Shown here: positions 57,691 to 64,000 of the stretch, piece by piece
Layout: the number at the start of each line of letters is the position of its first letter
Numbering within the stretch: position 1 is the stretch's first letter
NCBI GenBank assembly: GCA_022071965.1
Contig: JAJVIQ010000007.1
Coordinates: forward strand, 124,001-188,000
Origin: Gammaproteobacteria bacterium
Lineage (GTDB): Bacteria; Pseudomonadota; Gammaproteobacteria; JAJPIJ01
Direction: 5' to 3'
DNA: 64,000 bases
Made by a program: the position numbers and the translations under genes
The notes under the pieces: model-generated
Told to the model about the DNA's origin: nothing
The model's database searches: none
Seen by the model: the letters and a program-made list of their open reading frames with translations, nothing else

Positions 57691-57738
57691 TTTTAACATT
57701 AACTCGTATGGGCAACTATAGTTGAATTAATGTTAAAA
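57691..57738. repeat. Perfect 12-bp inverted repeat in the pilM/ponA promoter region
   Basis: TTTTAACATTAA (57691-57702) and TTAATGTTAAAA (57727-57738) are exact reverse complements separated by 24 bp. The pair sits between the start codons of pilM (57647) and ponA (57842). It may be an operator. Confidence 0.7.
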
Positions 57739-57747
57739 AACAAATCA

Positions 57748-57776
57748 TATCTATTAGGTAATCCCCTAAATGTCAA
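57748..57776 (-). promoter_or_regulatory. Possible sigma70 promoter for pilMNOPQ
   Basis: On the minus strand TTGACA (complement of 57771-57776) and TAGATA (complement of 57748-57753) are 17 bp apart. The spacer contains the palindrome TTAGG-N6-CCTAA, which could be an operator. A second candidate, TTGTTT-17 bp-TATAGT, lies closer to pilM. Confidence 0.45.
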
Positions 57777-57841
57777 AGGTATTTTGGCTTTGAGGCACCT
57801 CCAGACCAGATCTTGAGCCGGATTTTTTTCTCAAACACCAT

Positions 57842-60310
57842 ATGTTGCGTTGGACCTTCAACCTGCTGCTGGCCGCCTTCCTCGCCACTACCCTCGCCGC
57901 CGCCGCCGTCGTCTGGTACCTGATCCCAGGCCTTCCTGCCGTCGATGCGCTGCGCGACATGCGGCTGCAGGTGCCCATGCGCGTGTACACGAGCGACGGC
58001 GTTCTGATCGGCGAGTTCGGCGAAAAGCGTCGAATTCCGGTCAGGCTGACCGAGGTCCCCGACCTCGTGGTCAAGGCATTCCTCGACGCGGAAGATGATC
58101 GATTCTATGAGCACCCTGGCGTTGACTGGCAAGGCATAATTCGTGCCACGGCTTCCGAGCTGCGCCGCGGCGATCGCGGGCAGGGCGGCAGCACGATCAC
58201 GCAGCAGGTCGCGCGCGCATACTTTCTGAGCCCCGAGAAGACCTACATCCGCAAGGTCCGGGAGATGTTGCTGGCCCTGAAAATCGAAAAGGAGCTCAGC
58301 AAGGACGAGATCCTCGCCCTCTACCTGAACACGATATTCCTCGGCCAGCGCGCATACGGCATCGGCGCCGCGGCCCAGGTCTACTATGGCAAAAGGCTCT
58401 CGGAGCTGAGCCTGGCGGAAGTGGCGACCATCGCGGGAATACCGCCCGCGCCGTCGGCCTACAACCCCGTCACCAGTCCGAAGGAGGCCTTGCGACGGCG
58501 CAGTTACGTCCTGCGGCGGCTGTTCGAGAAGCAGCATATATCCCGGGAGCAGTACGATGTGGCGATGGCCGAGCCGATCGAGACGCGCGTGCACGGCCTG
58601 CGTCTGGAGGCCGAAGCGCCCGACGTGGCCGAGATGGTGCGCCAGCAGATGGTCGAGAAGTACGGCGAAGAGGCGGCGATGACCTCGGGCTATCGCGTCT
58701 ACACGACGGTGGACAGCACGCTGCAGGCGGCGGCGACCAGGGCGCTGCGTGGCGCGCTGATGGACTACGATCGTCGTCACGGTTATCGCGGCGCCGAACG
58801 ACATGTGGACCTGCCCGCCGATTCCACCGTATCGCAATGCCAGCAGGTGGTGCAGGGCGTTCCGGCGCTGGGCGGCCTTCAGGCCGCCGTCGTGACCCGC
58901 GTCGACGAGCAGAAGGTCAGCGCCTGCACCGCCATGCATGGCACGATCGAGATCGGCTGGCGCGGCATGTCGTGGGCCGCACCGTACATCGACAAGGATC
59001 ACCGCGGGCGGGCGCCACGCAAGGCGGCCGATATCCTGAAGGTCGGTGACGTCATTCGCGTTCAGCTCGACGTGACGGCCAACGAGGAAGACGCCAAGGA
59101 TGCGAAGGCCGCCAAGTCGGGCGCCGAGGCCAGGCGGGACGATGAGCCTGGCTGGCGACTGGTGCAGGTGCCCGTCGTTCAGGGCGCGCTGGTCTCCATC
59201 TCGGCCTCCGATGGCGCCATACAGGCCATGGTCGGCGGGTTCGACTTCCAGCAGAGCAAGTTCAACCGGGTAACGCAGGCGCTGCGCCAGCCGGGCTCGA
59301 ACTTCAAGCCGTTTCTCTATTCCGCCGCCCTGGATGCCGGCTTCACCCCGGCCAGTCTCATCAACGACGCCCCGGTGGTGTTCGACTCGCCGGGAGGCGC
59401 GAACCCCACCTGGCGGCCGGAGAACTACGGCGGCGAATATAACGGGCCGACGCGGCTGCGCGAGGCGCTCAGTGCCTCACGCAATCTCGTGTCGATACGG
59501 TTGCTCAGCGCGGTCGGCATCGATTACGTTGCCGATTACGCGCGCCGCTTCGGATTTCCCAACGAGCGACTGCCCCGCGACCTCGCGCTGGCGCTCGGCA
59601 GCGGGGTCGCGACACCGCTGGAGGTCGTTCGTGGCTACAGCGTTTTCGCCAACGGGGGTTACCTCGTGGACCCCTACCTGATCAGGCGCGTCGAGACCAG
59701 CGACGGCGTATTGGTCATGGAGGCCGATCCCGTGCGCGTCTGTGCCGAGTGCGAGACGGTTGCTTCGACTTCGTCGGCGGCAGTTGATCCTATGCTGCGG
59801 CCGGCACGCATCGCCCCGCGCGTCATCGGCGCGGAAAACGCGTGGATGATGAACTCGATGATGCAGGACGTGATCAGGGTCGGCACCGGGAGGCGAGCGC
59901 TCGCGCTGAAGCGCAAGGACCTGGCGGGCAAGACCGGCACCACCAACGAGCAGCGCGATGCCTGGTTCTCCGGGTTCAATGCCAAAGTGGCGACGACCGT
60001 CTGGGTAGGCTTCGATCAGGTGCAGCCGCTCGGCAAGGACGAGACCGGGGCGCGCGCCGCGCTGCCGATGTGGATTGACTACATGGCGGTGGCCCTCGAG
60101 GACATGGAGGAGGCCACGATGCCGCAGCCGCAGGATCTCGTTACCGTGCGCATCGATCCGGATACCGGCAATCTCGCGCGATCCAGCGATGCGGATGCCG
60201 TATACGAAACCTTCCGCACCGATGACATACCCATGCAGGAGTCCGATGATGCCGCGCTCGGCCTCGGCGTCGATGGCCCCGCTGTCCAGGGACCCGAGCA
60301 GTTGTTTTGA
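57842..60310 (+). CDS. ponA: Penicillin-binding protein 1A
   Basis: Bifunctional peptidoglycan synthase of 822 residues. After a short cytoplasmic start, LLLAAFLATTLAAAAVVWYL anchors it in the inner membrane. The glycosyltransferase domain has FLDAEDDRFYEHPGVDW with the catalytic Glu and GQGGSTITQQVAR. An OB-like insertion lies around residues 300-430. The transpeptidase domain has Ser486 and Lys489 in PGSNFKPF, the SRN motif in ALSASRNLVS and KTGTT at Lys697. The ATG has no clear ribosome binding site. Divergent from pilM, the order seen in Pseudomonas. Confidence 0.96.
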   Translation: MLRWTFNLLLAAFLATTLAAAAVVWYLIPGLPAVDALRDMRLQVPMRVYTSDGVLIGEFGEKRRIPVRLTEVPDLVVKAFLDAEDDRFYEHPGVDWQGIIRATASELRRGDRGQGGSTITQQVARAYFLSPEKTYIRKVREMLLALKIEKELSKDEILALYLNTIFLGQRAYGIGAAAQVYYGKRLSELSLAEVATIAGIPPAPSAYNPVTSPKEALRRRSYVLRRLFEKQHISREQYDVAMAEPIETRVHGLRLEAEAPDVAEMVRQQMVEKYGEEAAMTSGYRVYTTVDSTLQAAATRALRGALMDYDRRHGYRGAERHVDLPADSTVSQCQQVVQGVPALGGLQAAVVTRVDEQKVSACTAMHGTIEIGWRGMSWAAPYIDKDHRGRAPRKAADILKVGDVIRVQLDVTANEEDAKDAKAAKSGAEARRDDEPGWRLVQVPVVQGALVSISASDGAIQAMVGGFDFQQSKFNRVTQALRQPGSNFKPFLYSAALDAGFTPASLINDAPVVFDSPGGANPTWRPENYGGEYNGPTRLREALSASRNLVSIRLLSAVGIDYVADYARRFGFPNERLPRDLALALGSGVATPLEVVRGYSVFANGGYLVDPYLIRRVETSDGVLVMEADPVRVCAECETVASTSSAAVDPMLRPARIAPRVIGAENAWMMNSMMQDVIRVGTGRRALALKRKDLAGKTGTTNEQRDAWFSGFNAKVATTVWVGFDQVQPLGKDETGARAALPMWIDYMAVALEDMEEATMPQPQDLVTVRIDPDTGNLARSSDADAVYETFRTDDIPMQESDDAALGLGVDGPAVQGPEQLF

Positions 60311-60328
60311 GGAGGCGGCAGGCGGCCC

Positions 60329-60958
60329 GTGAAAATGTTCCGCGAGCATGGCGACAGGGCGTCGCGGCAATTGCGCCACAGCGTCGCGCATCTCGCTGCA
60401 CAGCTGCTGATGCAGGACGGTGCGCTGAGTTACGCGGCCGCGCGGCGCAAGGCGGCCGAACGTATCGGTGACGCGCGCGGCCGTGATCTGCCTGACCTCG
60501 CCGAGGTCGAGGCGGCGCTGATGGAGAGCCAGCGGATATTCGGCGGGAGTCTCCATGCCGAGTGTCAGCAGGATTCTCGTGCCGACGCGTTGCGGGCGAT
60601 GAAGTTCCTGGCCGAGTTCGAGCCGAGGCTGGTGGGTCGGATACTCGCCGGCACGGCAGGGCCCGCGACCCCGGTATGCCTGCACGTCTTCGCCGAGACC
60701 GCCGAGGAGGTCCTCGCGTATCTCCACGAGCGTGGTGTGCCCTGTGAGTTGGTCGAGCGGCGATTCTCCGATCTGGGGGCGTTCCCGATGATCCGCTTCG
60801 TGGCAGGCGTGCGTCGCGTCGAGCTGGTCGTCTTTCCGCACCGGGGGCAACGCCAGGCCCCCCGCAGCGACGTCACCGGCAAACCGATGGCCCGCGCGGA
60901 TATCTCCGCAGTCCGCGCCCTCGTGGATCGGCCGGGCGCGGCCGGCGCTGCAACCTGA
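60329..60958 (+). CDS. Conserved-looking protein of unknown function
   Basis: A 209-residue frame starting at GTG 60329 (or ATG 60335), with GGAGG at about 60310. It is a soluble, mostly helical protein: SVAHLAAQLLMQDGALSYAAARRKAAERIG near the start, then AAVL-like helices, VCLHVFAETAEEVLAYLHERGVP, RRFSDLGAFPMIRFVAGVRRVELVVFP. The second half resembles the beta-sheet edge of a nucleotidyltransferase-like fold, but no catalytic motif is seen. It sits between ponA and priA in the same direction. Confidence 0.7.
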   Translation: MKMFREHGDRASRQLRHSVAHLAAQLLMQDGALSYAAARRKAAERIGDARGRDLPDLAEVEAALMESQRIFGGSLHAECQQDSRADALRAMKFLAEFEPRLVGRILAGTAGPATPVCLHVFAETAEEVLAYLHERGVPCELVERRFSDLGAFPMIRFVAGVRRVELVVFPHRGQRQAPRSDVTGKPMARADISAVRALVDRPGAAGAAT

Positions 60959-60976
60959 CAGCACGCGGAACCGCGG

Positions 60977-63223
60977 ATGACGGCGCGGCCATCCGGCCTG
61001 GAGGATGCGTCGGTCGAGCAAATCATGCGCGTGGCCATCGATGTCCCGCTGCGCAGGCTGTTCGATTATCTACCGCCCCCCGGTGTCAGTCCTGCGAGGC
61101 TCGGCGCGGGCCTTCGTGTGTGCGTGCCATTTGGGCGCGGCGTTCGCGTCGGCGTTGTCATGCAGACCGGGCCAGCGGGGGAAGAGACCCACTCGGCGCC
61201 GAGGCGCGCCCGCTCCCTGCTCGATGAGACCCCGCTCTGGCCGGCGGCCCTCCTTTCGGTCATCGAGTGGGCTGCGGCCTACTACCATCACCCCATCGGC
61301 GAAGTGGTCGCCGCAGCGTTGCCGCCTTCTCTGCGCCGCGCCGCAGAACTGCGGCCGGCGATGCCGGCAGCCTACAGAGTTACCGATGCGGGCAGGGCCT
61401 CGATCGCTCCATTGCAGCGGCGCGCGCCGAGGCAGGCCGCGTTGCTGCAGGTATTCCTGGCGCACGACGGCGTGTTGACGCGGGATGCTCTCCTCGCCGA
61501 AGGTCGCGCTGTGCGCGCGTCACTGAAGACCATGGTCGGGCATGGATTGATCGAACCGGCGGATCGTGACGCCGTGGCGCCGGAATACGCTCGGGATGCG
61601 CCGCCGAGCCTGTCGGAACCGCAGGCGGCGGCGGTCGTACCGGTTACACGCCGTCTCTTCGAGTTCGGGACCTTTCTGCTCAACGGTGTGACCGGCAGCG
61701 GCAAGACCGAGGTGTACCTTCGCGTCGTCGAAGCCGTGCTCGCAGCCCGCCGGCAGGCTTTGGTGCTGGTGCCCGAGATCGGCCTGACGGCACAGACCGT
61801 TCGGCGCTTCCAGGCCCGATTCGGGGCGCGCGTGGTGCTGATGCATTCCGGGCTGGGCGATGCGCAACGTCTGCTCGCATACGAAAAGATGCGGACCGGA
61901 GCGGCGGACATCGGCATCGGCACGCGATCGTCGGTATGGGTTCCGCTCGCGCGCCCGGGAATCATCATCGTCGATGAGGAGCACGACCAGTCGTACAAAC
62001 AGCAGGAGGGCTTTCGATACTCGGCGCGGGATGTGGCGGTCATGCGCGCACGGCACGAATCGATACCCGTGGTGCTGGGATCGGCGACACCGTCGCTTGA
62101 AAGCCAGCACAACGCGGACGCCGGCAGGTACACGTGCCTGCACCTACCGGTGCGTGCCGGTCCGGCGAGCCTGCCGGCGCTGAAGATCATCGACGTCCGC
62201 ACGAGTGCATTGCGGTCCGGCATGAGCGAGTTCGTTCTGACGGCGATTTCCGAGACCGTGAACCGGGGCGAGCAGGCGCTCGTGTTCCTGAACCGGCGCG
62301 GATACGCGCCGACGCTTTTTTGCGACGCCTGCGGAGGTGTGGCGATGTGCAAGCGTTGCGACGCACGCATGACCTGCCATGCCCGGGACCGCCGTCTGCA
62401 ATGTCATCATTGCGGCGCGCAACGCCCGACGCCCGCGGCTTGCGAGCAATGCGGTGCCGCGGAGCTGCTGCCACTGGGGCAGGGTACTGAGCGCGTCGCC
62501 GAGCTGCTCGAGGCGAGGTTCGGCGGCGCCCGGGTGGTGCGCATCGATCGGGATACGACGCGGCGCAGGGGCGCCCTGGAGGCGGCGCTCCAGGCGGCGC
62601 ATTCGGGCCGCGCCTCGATCCTGATCGGCACGCAGATGCTGGCCAAGGGGCATCACTTCCCGGGCGTGAGCCTGGTGGCGGTACTGAATGCCGACGCGCA
62701 GCTGTTCAGTGTCGATCTTCGAGCAACGGAGCGGCTCGCGCAGCTGCTGGTGCAGGTCGCCGGGCGGGCAGGCCGCGCCGACAAGCCCGGGACGGTACTG
62801 ATCCAGACACGTCTGCCCGAGCATTGGCTGTTCAGGGCGTTGCGGCATCAGGGCTACGCACAGATGAGCCGGGCGATGCTGAAGGAACGCGAGTCGGCCG
62901 ATCTGCCCCCATTCTGCGCGCTCGCCCTGGTGCGGGCCGAGGCCGCAACGGCGGAGACACCGTGGCAGTTCCTGCAGCGCGTGGCCGGTACCATCGCCGT
63001 GGAAAAGGATCGCGTGAGCGCCAGGGAGGTAGAGGTCTTTGGTCCCCTGCCCGCACCGCTGGTTCGCCGAGCCGGCCACTTCCGTTGGCAGCTGATGCTG
63101 CAGTCACGGCAGCGCCCTGCGCTGCACCGCCTGCTCGATGCCGTGATACTGCAGATCGAGGCGTGGCCGGAGGCGAGACGCGTGCGTTGGTCGCTGGACG
63201 TCGACCCTGCGGAACTATGCTGA
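60977..63223 (+). CDS. priA: Primosomal replication protein N' (PriA helicase)
   Basis: Restarts stalled replication forks. The frame gives 748 residues from ATG 60977; a start at 61025 (MRVAIDVPLRR) is also possible. The N-terminal DNA-binding domain is VAIDVPLRRLFDYLPP. Walker A GVTGSGKT is at residues 237-244 and Walker B is IIIVDEEHDQSY. Eight Cys form two zinc sites (CDACGGVAMCKRC, CHHCGAQRPTPAACEQCG), followed by TQMLAKGHHFPGVSLV and QVAGRAGR. argS follows after 94 bp. Confidence 0.96.
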   Translation: MTARPSGLEDASVEQIMRVAIDVPLRRLFDYLPPPGVSPARLGAGLRVCVPFGRGVRVGVVMQTGPAGEETHSAPRRARSLLDETPLWPAALLSVIEWAAAYYHHPIGEVVAAALPPSLRRAAELRPAMPAAYRVTDAGRASIAPLQRRAPRQAALLQVFLAHDGVLTRDALLAEGRAVRASLKTMVGHGLIEPADRDAVAPEYARDAPPSLSEPQAAAVVPVTRRLFEFGTFLLNGVTGSGKTEVYLRVVEAVLAARRQALVLVPEIGLTAQTVRRFQARFGARVVLMHSGLGDAQRLLAYEKMRTGAADIGIGTRSSVWVPLARPGIIIVDEEHDQSYKQQEGFRYSARDVAVMRARHESIPVVLGSATPSLESQHNADAGRYTCLHLPVRAGPASLPALKIIDVRTSALRSGMSEFVLTAISETVNRGEQALVFLNRRGYAPTLFCDACGGVAMCKRCDARMTCHARDRRLQCHHCGAQRPTPAACEQCGAAELLPLGQGTERVAELLEARFGGARVVRIDRDTTRRRGALEAALQAAHSGRASILIGTQMLAKGHHFPGVSLVAVLNADAQLFSVDLRATERLAQLLVQVAGRAGRADKPGTVLIQTRLPEHWLFRALRHQGYAQMSRAMLKERESADLPPFCALALVRAEAATAETPWQFLQRVAGTIAVEKDRVSAREVEVFGPLPAPLVRRAGHFRWQLMLQSRQRPALHRLLDAVILQIEAWPEARRVRWSLDVDPAELC

Positions 63224-63276
63224 TTCGCTCCTCCCCCGTCGGCGGCCTGTGCGGGTGCTGCGCCGGCACGGCGGGC

Positions 63277-63285
63277 TGGTAGAAT
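63277..63285 (+). promoter_or_regulatory. Extended -10 promoter of argS
   Basis: TGGTAGAAT is an extended -10 element (TG-N-TAGAAT) 33 bp before the argS GTG. The predicted start site is near 63292, ahead of a T-rich run. Confidence 0.5.
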
Positions 63286-63317
63286 GCCCACCTTTTTTGG
63301 CACCGAGTGAACGAATC

Positions 63318-64000
63318 GTGAAAAATGACCTGCGTGCCCTGGTTGCCGAGGCGGTCGGCGCTCTGGTGCGTGCCGGGGAGTTGCCCGAGGTCGCGGCGAT
63401 GGAGGCGCAGATCGAGCGCACCCGCGATCCCTGCCACGGCGACTTCTCGAGCAACGTCGCGATGGTCCTGGCCAGGCAGGCGGGACGCAGACCGAGGGAC
63501 CTCGCCGAGCGCATCGTGCGCGCGCTGCCGGCGTCCGAGCTGCTCGAGAAGGTCGAGATCGCCGGCCCGGGGTTCATTAATTTCCACCTGAGAGCGCAGG
63601 CGCTGCAGGCACTCGTGACGCGTATCCTAGCCGCAGGCGAGAGCTACGCCTGCGACCGGTCCGGGCAGCGTGGCAGGATCCTCGTCGAGTACGTGTCCGC
63701 CAATCCGACCGGACCCATGCACGTCGGGCATGGGCGTGGAGCTGCCTACGGCGACTCCGTCTGCAACATCCTGGCCGCCACGGGCTGGGCGGTGCATCGC
63801 GAGTATTACATCAATGACGCCGGCCGCCAGGCCGACATTCTTGCGCTCAGCGTCTGGATGCGTTACCTGGAGCGATGCGGGGAGGATCTGCCGCATCCAC
63901 GCCGCGCGTACCCCGGAGATTACATCCGCGCCTCGGCCGCTCGCATTCTGGAGACCGACGGACCGCGTTATCGCTGCGCCGCCGCGGAGGTCCTGCACGA
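63318..64000 (+). CDS. argS: Arginyl-tRNA synthetase, 3' end missing
   Basis: The first 227 residues of a class I aminoacyl-tRNA synthetase; the frame continues beyond the window. GTG 63318 begins VKNDLRALVAEAVGAL. The arginine-specific N-terminal domain has DFSSNVAMVLA and AGPGFINFHL. The catalytic domain starts ILVEYVSANPTGPMHVGHGRG, with the HIGH motif as HVGH from His135, followed by REYYINDAGRQAD. priA-argS order is common in gammaproteobacteria. Confidence 0.97.
   Translation, partial: MKNDLRALVAEAVGALVRAGELPEVAAMEAQIERTRDPCHGDFSSNVAMVLARQAGRRPRDLAERIVRALPASELLEKVEIAGPGFINFHLRAQALQALVTRILAAGESYACDRSGQRGRILVEYVSANPTGPMHVGHGRGAAYGDSVCNILAATGWAVHREYYINDAGRQADILALSVWMRYLERCGEDLPHPRRAYPGDYIRASAARILETDGPRYRCAAAEVLH

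Overview
The window is a continuous, GC-rich chromosomal segment of a gammaproteobacterium with almost no spare DNA. Evidence for the lineage is the gene order: pilMNOPQ-aroK-aroB-(dgt)-damX-like-gltB-gltD-hemE next to a divergent ponA, gshB-tonB-like-yqgE-ruvX-pyrR-pyrB-pyrC', and miaB-phoH-ybeY-corC-lnt. These are the arrangements known from Pseudomonas and from Chromatiales/Xanthomonadales-type genomes. Placement below class level is a guess. No insertion sequence, prophage, CRISPR array or plasmid gene is visible.

Layout. 1-5651: polyamine aminotransferase (5' end missing) followed by a putrescine/spermidine ABC transporter (potF, potA/G, potH, potI), a spu-like uptake and catabolism locus. 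5652-10483: a gene-poor stretch, tRNA-Glu(CTC) on the minus strand, then pcnB-folK-deoxynucleoside kinase-panB-panC with overlapping genes. 10507-14653 (minus): a 948-residue protein with two cyclic-nucleotide-binding domains, a rhodanese domain and a long coiled coil, a DUF465-type small protein, and hemC. 14751-23201: gshB, a TonB-type energy transducer, a TonB-dependent receptor on the opposite strand, then yqgE-ruvX-pyrR-pyrB-pyrC', in which PyrC' has lost its metal ligands.

23287-26407 is the least characterised part: a small membrane protein and an outer-membrane barrel on the minus strand, then on the plus strand a FecR-domain protein with a Tat-like signal, a His/Tyr-rich secreted protein and a stand-alone cyclic-nucleotide-binding domain. 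It is followed by rep helicase, a small helical protein ending at a strong terminator, ttcA and a cold-shock gene (both minus), then folM-rimB-rimK. Two small uncharacterised genes, one membrane protein and one Rap1a-like secreted protein, diverge around 33.8 kb.

34463-40735 is the tRNA/ribosome maturation and lipoprotein block miaB-phoH-ybeY-corC-lnt followed by srkA. 40772-57647 is all minus strand: hemE, gltD, gltB, a DamX-like ATPase/SPOR protein, dgt, aroB, aroK, then pilQ-pilP-pilO-pilN-pilM (type IV pilus alignment complex and secretin). A hairpin terminator separates pilQ from aroK. A 194-bp AT-rich divergent promoter region with perfect inverted repeats separates pilM from ponA (PBP1A). 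The window closes with an unknown protein, priA and the start of argS. The best candidate for something undescribed is the CNB-CNB-rhodanese-coiled-coil protein at 10507-13353, with the envelope gene cluster at 23287-26407 second.
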